Source of the DNA: Lepidostoma basale
Taxonomy: Eukaryota; Arthropoda; Insecta; Trichoptera; Lepidostomatidae
Length of the DNA: 64,000 bases
Assembly (NCBI GenBank): GCA_022606425.2
Contig: JAHDVF020000892.1
Location: 1 to 64,000, forward strand
Direction: 5' to 3'
The notes under the pieces are model-generated. The model searched no databases. It saw only the letters and a program-made list of their open reading frames with translations, and was not told the origin of the DNA. Numbering within the stretch: position 1 is the first letter of the stretch; each line of letters begins with the position of its first letter. The translations under genes were made by a program, and so were the position numbers. This document shows positions 31,803 to 42,570 of this stretch, piece by piece.

Positions 31803-32161
31803 GAGTAATTTCGGGTATTATGGCCTGGTCGGCCAATATGGCCCACTACTGTTTTTCTGAAACAAAGCGACACTAGCGCTCAAAATGCTTACCACATTGG
31901 CACAACTCCACCTCCACCTCAAACACACAATTTGGGGGCAATATACCCCTAGGCCATAATACCCACCCACTTTTAGTTTTGGTCAATATTTTAATTTCAA
32001 GAAAACAATTATTTGTAGTTAGGTTTTTAAGTTAAATAACGTAAAGTGCACAGTTATTGATTACTGATAAGTTAAAAGACTGAAATAATCACATATATTT
32101 GGATCACATATATTTTGAGTTTAGTTATCAAAAAAGCGTGCCATATTATCCGAAATTACTC
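31803..32161. mobile_element. TA-flanked MITE
   Basis: Ends GAGTAATTTCGGGTATTATGGC and GCCATATTATCCGAAATTACTC are inverted repeats; TA lies outside both (31801-31802, 32162-32163). It is 359 bases without coding capacity, consistent with a Tc1/mariner-type non-autonomous element. Confidence 0.7.
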
Positions 32162-32565
32162 TACGTTAATTATAGAAATACTGATAGAGTTAAATATATT
32201 CTATTGTAAGATATGGTAGTGTTTGAGAACATCTTTATTAATTTCGAAAGAGAATCCCCCAGGGTATTGCATAAAACTATTCCATTTACCAGCGTTCTGT
32301 CTCACATTGATTGGTAATACGGTTCAAAGTAGAATTATTCAAAAGAAAAACTTTTAAGCGGATTACAAGAAGCAGACAGAATATATTTGAATAATGAAAT
32401 GAGTTTTATCATTATTATTTATGATCAGATGTCTATTCAAAATTGAGTTTTCAAATCATTCATATTCGTCCATTGTTTCGACCGAAACACTATTATACTT
32501 CAACATTATAAACTGTAAAATAAAAAACTTTGTTTACATTTCACAATTTACATATTTTTTAGTTT

Positions 32566-32600
32566 TTGCGACAGCTGTTTCGTCAACCTATTTCATCGGA
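32566..32600 (-). ncRNA. Hammerhead-like motif, family F3, 3' half
   Basis: Minus strand GUUGAC, GAAA, ACAGCUGU, C, GC; the CUGANGA half has been replaced. The upstream TGTTTCGACCGAAACACTATTATAC block (32474 onwards) is the F3 repeat body shared with 22040 and 50380. Confidence 0.5.
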
Positions 32601-32904
32601 AATAACCTTCCCTACAACCTAGAAGTGTAGGGAAGGAACAACCATTCCTAGAAGCAATATATTCAATAACCAATAACCCTCTGTACTTAGGGCAAAAAAA
32701 CACATTAGTGTGATTAGACATATTTAAAATTAAGTATGCGACAATTATAACAGTATATTATGTATATTATTCGACTATTGGAATTTGATGGCTAACAAAT
32801 ATTTTCAAAGTGGTTCTCAATTTCGGGAAAATCCAAATGCTTTTAAACATAGCTACAAAATACCATTCTATAAAAACAAGGTGAAAGTTAAAATTGCGGT
32901 TATT

Positions 32905-33245
32905 AATGAGGTATGAAATTTATTTCACACACTATTGAGTTATGGGAAAGAGTGATATGTGAGAGACTGAAAAACATTGTGAAGAACCGATGGCCAGATT
33001 GGCTCTCTCCTGGTAAATCTATAATAGATGCTATCCATGCGCTGAGAATCACGATGGAAAAATACTGTACAAACCGCAAAAACTTGCATCTTCTATTTAT
33101 TCACCTGGAGCAATCGTTGGACCAAACCTTAAGGCAGTTGGTTTAGCAAGCTTCTAGGGTGCATAGAGTTCCAGAATATCATATAAAAACATTCAGGACT
33201 TGTATAAGATTATTACTACACAAGTTAATGATCAATTTTGTCAAA
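32905..33245 (+). pseudogene. LINE reverse-transcriptase core fragment
   Basis: MKFISHTIELWERVICERLK, then SIIDAIHALRITMEKYC and NLHLLFIHLEQSLD match the RT block normally reading K.LWERVI..RL...GFMPG.ST..AIH..R...EKYR....L...FIDLEKAYD. Here the first catalytic Asp (FIDLE) is replaced by His. It is the only RT catalytic-domain piece seen in the window, because all other LINE copies are 3' ends. Confidence 0.75.
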
Positions 33246-33247
33246 TG

Positions 33248-33625
33248 TTTGATAAAGCCTTAGAACAGTGGTTCCCAAAGTGGTCCATACGGTCCCTGGG
33301 ATCATTCAGGGGGTCCGTGGAAAATTAAAATTGATTTGGAAGTCCCTGAACAAAGTTTTTTTAGCTCATCCGGGAAAATCGGCCGGTCGAAGGAGGAAAA
33401 AAATGTTCGACAACAAATTCCAGATTCTTTTTTCAATTGGCCTAATTTAACTCTGTGTCAGCTTCAAAAACTCATTTTATGGTTATGGGTGAATTTGTAA
33501 AATAAAAAATTATGTCACGAAAGTAGGGGTCTGCACAAAATAAAAGAAATCAGCAGGGGGTCCATGAGACAAAAAAGTTTAGGAACCACTGCCGTAGAAG
33601 GACGAAATATGTCATTCCATTTAAA
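33248..33625 (+). ncRNA. F1 hammerhead-like motif split by a hAT MITE
   Basis: TTTGATAAAGCCTTAGAA (33248-33265) and CCGTAGAAGGACGAAATATGTC (33592-33613) join into UUGAUAA, AGCC/GGAC stem II, GAAA, UAUGU, C, once the MITE and its 8-base duplication are ignored. The core again has U3 and A8. Confidence 0.55.
33266..33591. mobile_element. hAT-like MITE (CAGTGGTTCCCAAAG ends)
   Basis: 326 bases with inverted ends CAGTGGTTCCCAAAGTGG and AGTTTAGGAACCACTG. The flanks CCTTAGAA and CCGTAGAA match at 7 of 8 positions, the size expected for hAT. CAGTGGTTC-type ends are common in hAT non-autonomous elements of many animals. The interior is non-coding. Confidence 0.85.
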
Positions 33626-33749
33626 CTTAATAAAACTCCTAGAAGACAGACGTTTTCATTTATATAAATTAAACGTGCGTGTATTTTTATAATATGATTT
33701 ATTCATGTAAATTAAGAACGACATAATCTAAAATGTTAATTCGTTTCAG

Positions 33750-34333
33750 GTAACTCAGTCCGAGAGGAGAGCGTTCCTGGCTCGCAGTACAGCGAGTCGC
33801 TGAGGGGACGCGGGGGGTTTCGCGGAAGAGACTCACTCGCTACCCCTCTCGCGATCCCCCTCCCCCCGACAAACAGCCTGCTAGCCGCGCCGCCCTGCCA
33901 CCACTGCCACTCGCTCTACTGCCGATCCTACCCCACAAACGTGACCTTCAAAAACGGACTACCATCGAGCGTTTACATTCACTTCAACGACAAGGAGACC
34001 AACACCGGAATGTGTCGCTACAATATCGCATCCCAGGAGTGCATACTGAACGGGGTGACCAACCACCCGGTCAAGAATAAAAGAAAATTTTGGTACTTAC
34101 TTAAATGTGCTTCCCACGAGGCAAAGAACAGGAGTCCCTACGGTCTATCACCCTGTCAGGCTAAACTCACTATTGAAAACGAAACGCAAACTGAAGACGA
34201 GGCAATCTGTATGGTTGCATGCGACCCTGATACCTGTAGAGATATCATGAGTGTAAAGGATGAGTTGACTACTTATATGGAAGAAATACATCGTAGAGAA
34301 AAAAGATATGACGCCAAACAGTCCGCCGCTTAA
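33750..34333 (+). CDS. Last exon of unrecognised gene A (193 codons)
   Basis: The acceptor TTAATTCGTTTCAG precedes 33750. Two bases complete the Gly codon begun at 4766, then AAC TCA GTC runs open to TAA at 34331-34333. The first 65 residues are GC-rich and disordered-looking (Arg, Ser, Gly, Pro; GRGGFRGRDS), followed by CHHCHSLYC. The second part holds spaced cysteines: CRYNIASQEC, LLKC, SPCQAK and ICMVACDPDTC. The W-x(3)-C ... C-x-A-K-L spacing faintly recalls FLYWCH-type zinc fingers, but the final histidines are not seen, so I do not assign it. No signal peptide or membrane segment lies in these exons. ATTAAA near 34342 could serve as a weak polyadenylation signal. Confidence 0.65.
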
Positions 34334-34592
34334 CCAAAAAATTAAAAAAGCTATTATTATAACAGTACCGAATTATTTTATTGTTATATTGAAGTAATTG
34401 ATAACAATTATACACGCGTCAACAATACATCATGATAGATGCATTGTTTCTGGCGTTTTTTATTAGAATTTTTTAGTAAAATTATTTTAAGATAATCAAA
34501 TGATTTTACTGAAACACTTGATGGAAGTTCATTTTAAATAATAATTAAACAAAACGATGTTTTTTAACTACTTCCACTTTTGTCTTTATTTA

Positions 34593-34638
34593 GACAGCGA
34601 CCGTTTTCGCCAGGCTCGCTGGCATCGACAGACTGGTG
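34593..34638 (-). ncRNA. Hammerhead ribozyme-like motif, family F2
   Basis: Minus strand: CCAGU, CUGUCGA, stem II GCCAG/CUGGC, GAAA, ACGGUC, GCUGUC. CAGU can pair with GCUG as stem I (U-G, G-C, A-U, C-G). Position 6 is U instead of A; stem III palindrome mutated. Confidence 0.65.
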
Positions 34639-34969
34639 ACACTATTGTAAACTTAGTCCTTTATATACATACAGGGGTGGTAAACATGATTCTATACAAA
34701 AATAGTCTTCAAATATTTATGAAAAATTTTCTGAGTTTAAATATTGGTATTACATAGTATTACATATATTTTTCTGAATTTAAATATTGGTATTACATGG
34801 TATTACGAAAATAATAAATATTGGTATTACGAACCTACTTAAATACCTGTAATACTAATATTTAAACTCAGAAAATTTTACATAAATATTTGATGATTAT
34901 TTTTGTATAGAATCATGTTTACCACCCCTGATCTGTATGTATATAAAGGACTAAGTTTACATTAGTGTC

Positions 34970-35014
34970 ACCAGTCTGTCGATGCCAGCGAGTCTGGCGA
35001 AACCGGTCGCTGTC
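34970..35014 (+). ncRNA. Hammerhead ribozyme-like motif, family F2
   Basis: Plus-strand partner: CCAGU, CUGUCGA, stem II GCCAG with GAGU loop region and CUGGC, GAAA, intact palindrome ACCGGU, C, GCUGUC. It is structurally the best F2 copy, except for U at position 6. Confidence 0.7.
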
Positions 35015-35379
35015 TAAATAAATACGAAAGTGGAAGTAGTTAAAAAACATCGTTTTATTTAATTATTATTTAAAATTCTTTCATAAATATTTTTTTAACT
35101 TTTTTTTTTCAATTAATTAACTTAATTATTATTTGTAAATTAATACGAATAAAAACGTTTATTTTGTAGAAGTTTTATTATTATGTATTTTATGTTAATT
35201 ATATGTTTTGCCTTGATAAGGAATCCAATGTCCTTTTCCGGATATCTGACACTTAATTTTAGTTGTATTTTCCTTTTTTATATACTTTGTTTACAACACT
35301 TATTAAAATTGATCAGTTTCGACAGATGTTATAAAGATTTATTTTTTAAACAATTTTATAATACTTTTAATATCTTTAT

Positions 35380-35427
35380 AATATCACTGTGGAAGAACCG
35401 GGTAGTCCGAAACATGCCTGATATTTA
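35380..35427 (+). ncRNA. Hammerhead-like motif with a long stem I
   Basis: AAUAUCA and UGAUAUU form a perfect 7-bp stem I around CUGUGGA, an internal stem region, GAAACAUG and CC. Two core positions and the U of the cleavage dinucleotide are changed. Flanking inverted copies of TATATACTTTGTTTACAAC (35280 and 35450-35468) bound the unit. Confidence 0.6.
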
Positions 35428-35499
35428 ATATTTTTTTAAAGTTAGTGTTGTTGTAAACAAAGTATATAAAGAAGAAAAAGACAAATAAAACATCTACAA

Positions 35500-36285
35500 C
35501 TCAAAATATGGCGAACATAGAACAAATTCTCAATTTAAGTATTTGAAATTTCATGGTAAAAATTCATTGTAAATAACGAAAACATTTTTTTTGAATGTGT
35601 GTTTAGTAAAAAAAAAAAATTAATTTGTGTTTTCGACCGTTTTCAGCAAACCACTCGAACACACAAACAATAAGATTTTAAATATAACATTTTAAATAGA
35701 TTTTTTACAATATTTTACTTTCAATTTGTTGTATAAAAGTCATTTCATAATTCGTTAACATGGAAAAACATATCATTTTCACAAAATATAATCAAATACC
35801 TAGAAAATATACGTTTTATATATTTTGATTTTCTAACAACGTGCTTTACATCGTTGTCCAAGAAATCTAATGTTATATATATTATTTATATTTTTGTATT
35901 ATATTAAAAGTGTTCAAATTATGTAGACCGAAATGCCTATTTGTTGTTGTATGTTATTTATAATTATTTTTCTTGAGTTGGCGCGAAAATAATGTAACAA
36001 TTATGATTATACTCCTAGTCGAAAATCCTTTACAATGTATACAATTAAATATAATAGAATAGACGTACTTTAATCGAATTGGGGTCATGATAACAGGGAA
36101 GCACGTTAGTAAGACAATGTATTTTAATTATTGATAATATTATAGATACACGCATTACGTATTATTGTGTAAGATCTGATAAAATATATAAGTGATTAGA
36201 GGCTTGCCAATGAGTCTAGTAAAACTACTTGTGTCATGAGATGAACTAAGTCAATATGTTGAATCAGTATATTATAAAAATATCT
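35500..36285. other. No recognisable feature
   Basis: AT-rich intergenic sequence downstream of gene A; no supported gene, repeat or RNA. Confidence 0.35.
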
Positions 36286-36287
36286 TC

Positions 36288-36875
36288 TTCTTCAAGTGCC
36301 CTGTCGGGTCCCCCCAACGTTGGCGATCACCTCACCTCACCTGTCCTGCGCTACTCGAAACAGCTCCTCCACACTTCGGATGCCGGTCCACTCCCTCACG
36401 TTTCGCAGCCAGGACATTTGTCTCCTTCCGGGCCCTCGGCGTCCCTCAATTTTCCCCTCCAATATCAGTTGGAGAAGGTGGTACTTTTCCCCACGCAGTA
36501 TATGACCCAGATGTGAGATCTTTCGAACCTTGATAGTTGATAACAATTCCCTGTCAACTCTAGCTCGCCTCGGGACTTCGGTATTGGTAACCATGTCTGT
36601 CCAGGGAACTCTGAGCATTCGGCGATGGAGCCACATTTCAAATGCTTCCAGTCTGTTCATTGAGTTAACTTTCAAAGTCCAAGTTTCACACCCGTAATAA
36701 AACAGACCACACATGGCATTTGATCATTCTCTGGCGGAGTTTCAAGTTTACGTTATCATTGCAGAAGAGTGATTTCATTTTATTAAATGTAGCTCTTGCT
36801 GCCTCAATTCAAGAGATTACGTTAGTATGCTGCCGAGGTATTTAAATTTTTCCACCCTTTCAACATCAAAAATAT
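36288..36875 (-). mobile_element. LINE 3' part, family L-D
   Basis: Nearly identical to 7232-7798: RLEAFEMWLHRRMLRVPWTD and RGPGRRQMSWLRNVREWTGI on the minus strand, GAAGAAG tail at left. It extends further 5' than the 7-kb copy (to TTTTTCCACCCTTTCAAC). Confidence 0.85.
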
Positions 36876-37159
36876 AATATTTTTATAATTTATAATATTT
36901 TTGAGAATTAAATATGTCTTCCTAAACATTGATTTTACCAACCATGAACGCAGCTGCCATTTTATTGCGCTATTTATATTACATATTTTATACAACAGTC
37001 ACGCCGTTTCCCCGGATGGGTAATCTGAGAGGATGGACCGCCATACTGCTGTCTACCACATGTCATTTCATTTCATTTATTTATTTATAAAGGTTACAAA
37101 CATTACAGAAGCTTCCAAGTCGTCTGCAACCTCAAAATTACATGATTAGATATACATAT

Positions 37160-37432
37160 ACCTTCGTGGCCGAGTGGTAAGTGCATTGACTGCCACCCCC
37201 GACGTTCCGGGTTCGATTCCCGGCGAGGGCAGTGTGATTGTCACACTGTCTTTGGTCTGGTGTAGAATTCACGTGACAATAAAATGGCGATAGATTAGCT
37301 ACCTATCACATGTCACGAGAATCACTATGATAGCTATAATACCCTTTACATCGATTCGGCTCATGCTGTCATAATGTAAAGAGCGATTCAACAAAATAAC
37401 AATAATAATAATAATATTATCAAAATAACATT
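37160..37432 (+). mobile_element. tRNA-derived SINE, reference copy
   Basis: The tRNA-like head has A box TGGCCGAGTGGT (37167-37178) and B box GGTTCGATTCC (37210-37220). The 5' and 3' edges of the head do not pair as an acceptor stem, so it is not a tRNA gene. The body has a CAGTGTGATTGTCACACTG hairpin, GAATTCACGTGACAATAAAA and CCCTTTACATCGATTCGG; the tail is (AAT)n. About five decayed copies lie elsewhere in the window. It interrupts the untranslated part of an L-G LINE. Confidence 0.85.
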
Positions 37433-37439
37433 TTTTTAA

Positions 37440-37735
37440 ATAACAAAATACATAAATACTACGGCATCAGATAACAATCACAACATTGATATTGCATCCC
37501 TGAAGCAACTCACACTATCACGAAATATGTCGACCTCCGAGGCGACCCGATTAAGCAATAAGATTGTCCTACCCACAGGCATAACCATTGGCAGGTTGGT
37601 TCTGCAGCGTGACAAATAAAACAATCTGTGATATCTTTGACGAAGGTAATTATCAGGGAAAAATAGACCTATATCACTCAGGACATCCGAGTTTTGTATA
37701 CGGCCGCCAATCAGCTGAAAGAAGTAAACTCCCAA
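37440..37735 (-). mobile_element. LINE 3' part, family L-G
   Basis: The minus strand encodes SDVLSDIGLFFPDNYLRQRY, RTNLPMVMPVGRTI and LLNRVASEVDIFRDS, matching the L-G C-terminus at 9730-10398. The tail probably lies at 37065-37150 (TTTCATTTCATTTATTTAT) beyond the inserted SINE. Confidence 0.8.
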
Positions 37736-37794
37736 GTGAATATTCCTCCTTCACTCCAATGATTGGTAGCTTAGCATATCTTGACATAGCACTC

Positions 37795-38670
37795 ACGCCT
37801 ATTCTACACTCACACACCGTGACACCCCCGCTCGTCGATTGTTTCCCACTCTGAATGCTGTGCCAAGGTTTTCCTTGGCCTTCCTCGACTTATTTTTCCA
37901 TTTATACTACTTGTATATATTTTTTAACCATTCTTTTTTCATCCATTCGTTCTATTTGTCCTAATCGTTTCTTATTTTTATTTAGTTCTCACATTGTTTT
38001 CTAATTTCTTAACTAACTAACGAACTAACCATCACACCGTCTCTCCGCAGGGGAAGGCAGAAAGAATGGGCTGCCATACTTTTCTTTCCTGGCATATTTT
38101 TCTCGCTTCCTCAAAATTCATACATCGTGTCATGCACGCGCGTCGATTTCTCTGACTCCTCACGTGGCCGATATTCAATATTTGATTTATTTGATCCTGT
38201 CACGTCTTCCTCGGTCTTCCTCTAGTTCCATTTACATCGTTAACATATATTTTTTTACCATTCTTGCTTCATTCATTTTTTCCATATGTCCAAACCATCT
38301 TAATGATCCTTTCAGTATTTTGTTTATAACACCATCATTCGCACCGCATTCACTTCTTATATTTTCATTCGACACTCTATCATACACAGAGTATCCACAC
38401 ATGTATTCTACTTTCATCGTTATTTTGCCAGTTCCATGCTTCGCTTCCAAACATAAGAGTCGGTAGAAGAACACCATTGTGCACTGCCATTTTAGTTTTT
38501 TTGGATAAGTTTTTGTTTTAGGTATTTTGTTGTACATCTAATTTCTTCAATTGGGTATTTTATCGTACAATGTTTTTCCTCACATTCTTCTAAGTGATTT
38601 CATTTCTACGGAATTTATTCTATTTTCGTACTTCTTCTGCCAACCCCAAGCTTCACTTCTATATATAAGG
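37795..38670 (-). mobile_element. Two or more L-A LINE fragments
   Basis: 37795-37985 is a minus-strand L-A piece (CCTTGGCCTTCCTCGAC, CATTCGTTCTATTTGTCC). From 38015 a second copy starts with its own tail (ACTAACGAACTAACCATCAC) and runs through RWFGHMEKMNEARMVKK and the DRVSNENIRSECGAN region. A third diverged piece runs to 38670 (CTTCTGCCAACCCCAAGC). Confidence 0.75.
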
Positions 38671-38797
38671 TACCTCCATACATTATAGTAGTCCAGTTAT
38701 TGAAAATATTTTAAATATATTTCTTCTCGAAAAACTTATCTACGCTCCACATTCCAGTACAGTATCTTATATTACTCATCCTAGACTTTAACTTTAT

Positions 38798-38868
38798 ACA
38801 ACATTTTGAATGTATACGAATTCTTGTAGACAAATACTGGATTTCACCCATTGCGGATAAATTATTTT
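38798..38868 (+). repeat. R1 short repeat
   Basis: CAACATTTTGAATGTATACG through CTGGATTTCACCCATTGCG, 18 bases before the next TTAA MITE. Confidence 0.7.
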
Positions 38869-38885
38869 TATTTTATAACGATTAA

Positions 38886-39147
38886 TTGTATCTCAATAAA
38901 GACGAAGATGTAAATTGTTTTCTGGGAACAGAATGTGGTGGCCGAGGCGCTTACAGGACTTATGACCTATCATTGGTTGGGTTGAGCGATCGCTTTATGT
39001 TTAACAACATTCCCCATTCCGCATTTTTTCTTATGACCACCACGTCTGACAAATTTTTGGAACTTGTATATATGGTAGGATTCCACGCCTATCTTTACAT
39101 ATTTAAGTTCACTCTACACTAGCGCCATCTATTAAGATTGGAAAGCA
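38886..39147 (+). mobile_element. TTAA-flanked MITE, left end intact
   Basis: Starts TTGTATCTCAATAAAGACG after TTAA (38882-38885) and contains GTGGCCGAGGCGCTTACAGG and GCGCCATCTATTAAGATTGG. The right inverted repeat is not present. Confidence 0.75.
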
Positions 39148-39214
39148 TTAAGCAGAAATATTCCACATTATCTTACCCATTATATTTTGTATTCTCTTCT
39201 TCTAATAATTATTA

Positions 39215-39800
39215 TTGATATGCAGGATATCACTTTATTCCTGTGATGAAGACGACCAGCCTTCTCTCCATATCTTTGGTGGTCGAGGGCCCTCTGTAGT
39301 CTAGTGCAACACGATCTTAGGAATCCTCGCTGGATCCATCTTATCAATGTGGTTCTTCCAGAATCGTCTTCTTTGCCTACTCCGTCTCATCTTATTATTA
39401 TTTTTGTCCTGTCACACCTCCGTGATGCATAGGGCCTCAAGGAACCTTCTCCACCCGACTCTATCGCATGCCTGATGCCGAACATCATCCCAAGTGAGGC
39501 CTGCTGCCTTAACCTCGTCCTGCAGGGTTCTTCTCCAGGTGGCTTTAAGTCTGCCTCGCTTTCTCTTTCCCTCCATAGGGGACCAGTCTAGTGCGCCCTG
39601 AGCGATGCAGGCTGGGTTCCGTCTCAGAGTGTGACAGATCCACTGCCATTTGCGTCTAGCGACTTGTTCTCTAATTGGTTTTTCGCCTGCCATGGTCCAG
39701 AGAACGGCATTTGACACTGTTTGGGGCCAATAGATTTTGAATATTGAGCGAAGGCACCTATTTATAAACACCTGGAGTTTACCAACTTACTCCGTCTCAC
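39215..39800 (-). mobile_element. LINE 3' part, family L-F
   Basis: An open minus-strand frame (39412-39771) encodes INRCLRSIFKIYWPQTVSN, RRKWQWICHTLRR, GKRKRGRLKATWRRTLQDE and CDRVGWRRFLEALC, a C-terminus widespread in animal endonuclease/RT LINEs. It is present as a single copy in this window. Confidence 0.8.
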
Positions 39801-39854
39801 TATGTCTTAGATTTTGCTTGATCTGCGAATTTATTCATTGAGTATCCTATCTCG

Positions 39855-39892
39855 AAGGGTTCACCCCACGATAGGTCGTGGGGTGAACCCTT
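39855..39892. repeat. Perfect 17-bp hairpin
   Basis: AAGGGTTCACCCCACGA and its exact reverse complement are separated by TAGG. There is no following T tract on either strand that would make a pol III or bacterial-type terminator. Confidence 0.85.
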
Positions 39893-40079
39893 TCATTTCT
39901 GCTACTCTTAGGAGATGTTTGGTTCTGGCAGTGTCAGTGTATGGGTATTATTGTGTATCCGCCTATTTCAATTCCTCGCTGCAGGCTAATTTGCCATGTG
40001 ACTTGTGTTCCCTAACTTTATCTTCAAGTCTACAGGAGATAATTCGAGTGAACTTCAAGTGATTAAGTTTGAACCTCAT

Positions 40080-40605
40080 CTTATAGTGTTTCTATTCCAA
40101 AGCTTTTTCCCCCGGCGGTATGCTATGTAATCAGAAGTTTGTTTACCGTGGACCATACATCAGTATCTTAGAGACCTTTCAGATTACATCCAAAGTAAAC
40201 TCACCCACGTAAGAATAAATGCATACAGATTAAAGAAAATATTTTTCAAATGATATTGGAATCAAGATATTTCATTTGTTAAGTAATTTTTTTTATAGTT
40301 GGGGTTTCTAAAACTCAATTATTAAAAACAAAAAATTAAAAATTAAAAGTGTTATTCGTAATATTTTTAATTTATTTCCTATCATTACGCAATTTCTCTA
40401 GAATATTAGATCAATGACCGATCGCTATATTTGATAAAATAATCTTGTTCAGGTCATGTTTCCACATTTATTTGAATAAATTATTCATATGTGGAAATAA
40501 ATTATTATACCATAAAATATATCAAAATTATAGTGTTCTGTAGATGTTATAAAAATATATCACATTTATTTGTCTTTTTTTTTATTATATGTTTACATTA
40601 ACGTA
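40080..40605. other. No recognisable feature
   Basis: AT-rich; nothing supported. Confidence 0.35.
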
Positions 40606-40609
40606 AGAC

Positions 40610-41108
40610 GAAGTAAGGTCACAGGTGGATAGGGCTGCAGCAGTTGCAGGCTGCCTGAAAGATGTCATATGGAGAAACAGGGACATGAGGACTGACAGCA
40701 AGGTACGCATCTACAAGACCTGTGTGCGACCAATCCTCACATATGGCATTGAATCGAGGGCAGATACTGTCAAGACAAAGAGCATGCTCAGGACAACCGA
40801 GATGAAAACGCTCCGCGCTATAGCTGGCAAGACCCTACGTGATCGAGTTAGGAATACAGCAATCCGAGAAATCTGCGAGGTCGAAGATGTGGTCAGATGG
40901 GGACGTCAAAGACGGCGATACTGGCATGAACACGTAGAAAGGATGAGCTCAAATAGAATACCACACATAGCTCTCCATGGAACGCCAAACGGACAACGCC
41001 GACCAGGAAGACCCCCGAAACGGTGGAGAGAAAGCTGGAGTTCAGCATCTCAAGAGGACCCGCCTGAAATAACAGACTCCTGAGTCTACAAAAAGGGAAG
41101 AAGAAGAA
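40610..41108 (+). mobile_element. LINE 3' part, family L-B, open frame
   Basis: A 152-codon frame (40625-41083) encodes MDRAAAVAGCLKDVIWRNRD, PILTYGIESRADTV, EMKTLRAIAGKTLRDRVRNT, VVRWGRQRRRYWHEHVERM and [16 protein letters not shown], with tail AAGAAGAAGAC. It is the best L-B copy here and the key to reading the nested pair at 3674-4548. Confidence 0.88.
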
Positions 41109-41330
41109 GACATTAACGGAAAATTACATTACAGTATTGTGGGGTGAACAAAAACTAGTTTGTACCTTAACTTACCCGTAACTTCTATTCAGTATTATTC
41201 AAATACACATGTTACATTAATATTCATAACTGTAACAGTTCTGAAATATCATCACAGCGGAATACTATTGATCGTTTTTCGTTTAAATATATCCATGTGA
41301 TTAAAGTTGATCTTCCATTACAATCATCGT

Positions 41331-41490
41331 CAACTCGCGCACGTGTTATTTGTGATATTTCGTATCACACTAGGTTCCCTCACAGGCGCATGCGTAATGC
41401 ATGGCTGTACGACCAGCGCATGCGTCAAGCCTATATATTTCGTTTTTAGTATGTAAGGTTGTGCAACTCGCGCACGCGCAATGCGTGCAT
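41331..41490. promoter_or_regulatory. Cluster of NRF-1/ewg-like GCGCATGCGT sites
   Basis: GCGCATGCGT occurs at 41386-41395 and 41416-41425. Related CGCGCACGCGCAATGCGTGC lies at about 41469-41488, and ACTCGCGCACGTG near 41334. CpG-rich words are otherwise rare in this AT-rich region. NRF-1 (erect wing in flies) binds GCGCATGCGC in housekeeping promoters. No transcript is visible beside it, so it could be a promoter of an unseen gene or part of an unknown repeat. Confidence 0.4.
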
Positions 41491-41834
41491 GTTCCGTCTT
41501 CAACATAACGCAACTACCATTTGCGTCGATCATTGATAATTTCATGGATCATCACAAAATACTTAGAGGAAAAATATGTACTAATATAATTTTTAATCAC
41601 TGTGTTGGCGTGTCCCTAAAATTATGTTTTGTTATTTTTTTGTATTGTAGTATTTGAATAAGTCAGCCTATTCATGTTTTTTTTTGGATAGTTATTTATA
41701 ACGAAGTAGGTGATAGACCAAAGGGAGAACAAATATAATAGTTGTGATATAAGAAACGAAGAAATGAAAGAAAGCAAGATCCGGTGTTGGTTTAAAAATC
41801 GTGGTGCTGGATGTCGAGCTTACTTTAAAACGTG

Positions 41835-41955
41835 AAAAAATATATTATAAAACAGTGAAATATTATTATAAAGATGAAAAAATATTATTAATCAGTGGAA
41901 TATTATCATCAAGATGAAAAAATATTATAAAACAGTGGAAAATTATCATTTAGAA
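41835..41955. repeat. Tandem repeat, about 3 units of 40 bp
   Basis: Units of GATGAAAAAATATTATAAAACAGTGGAATATTATCAT type, slightly diverged. Confidence 0.8.
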
Positions 41956-42127
41956 ATATGTCAGTATTTAAGGACGGAATTTAATATTAAATATTTACAA
42001 AATATCAATGTTTAACATTTCTCGGTGGTTCCTTTGTAAATCCAAATATATTTAAATAAATCGTTAACAAGTCAAATAATAAAATTCGTTTTTTTCTTTT
42101 CTTCTTTCTTCCAAATTAATTCTAAAA

Positions 42128-42570
42128 AACTAACTAACTTACCATCCCCGGAGGGGTAGGCAGAAAGAATGGAACGCCACACTGTTCTGTCCTGACATAC
42201 GTCTCTCGATTCCTCTACATTCATACATCTTGTCATGCACGCACGTCGATTTTTCCGACTCCTCACGTGACCAACATTCAATATTTGATTGATTTGATCG
42301 TGCCACGTTTTCCTCGGCCTTCCTCTATTTCTAGCTCCGTTCACGCCGTTTACACATACCTTCTTTACCATTCTGTCTTCACTCATTCTTTCCATGTGTC
42401 CAAACCATCTTAATGACCCTTTTCTTATTTTGTTCATAACACTTTCATTCGCACCACATTCACTTCTTATACTTGCGTTTGTCACTCTATCATAAACAGA
42501 TTTGCCACACATTCGTCTTAGAGGTCTCATTTCTACTGCATTTATTCTACTTTCATCCTTCTTTACAAAA
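42128..42570 (-). mobile_element. LINE 3' part, family L-A
   Basis: The minus-strand frame RRMCGKSVYDRVTNASIRS, SLRWFGHMERMSEDRMVKKV, RPRKTWHDQINQILNVGHV and CMNVEESRDVCQDRTVWRS is open; the tail AAACTAACTAACTTACCATC is at left. Confidence 0.85.

Larger units (their letters stand above)
34556..35062. repeat. Long inverted repeat of hammerhead family F2
   Basis: Arms of roughly 230 bases (AACGATGTTTTTTAACTACTTCC rightwards from 34553; GGAAGTAGTTAAAAAACATCG leftwards to about 35052) face each other across a short AT-rich centre with repeated ATATTGGTATTACAT. Each arm contains one hammerhead-like motif and CATGTTTACCACCCCTG. This arrangement resembles tail-to-tail Penelope terminal repeats or a snap-back copy. 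Confidence 0.85.

Noticed and set aside
37160..37232. A tRNA gene
   Set aside because: A and B boxes are good, but the ends do not form an acceptor stem and the sequence continues into a repeated body, so it is a SINE head.
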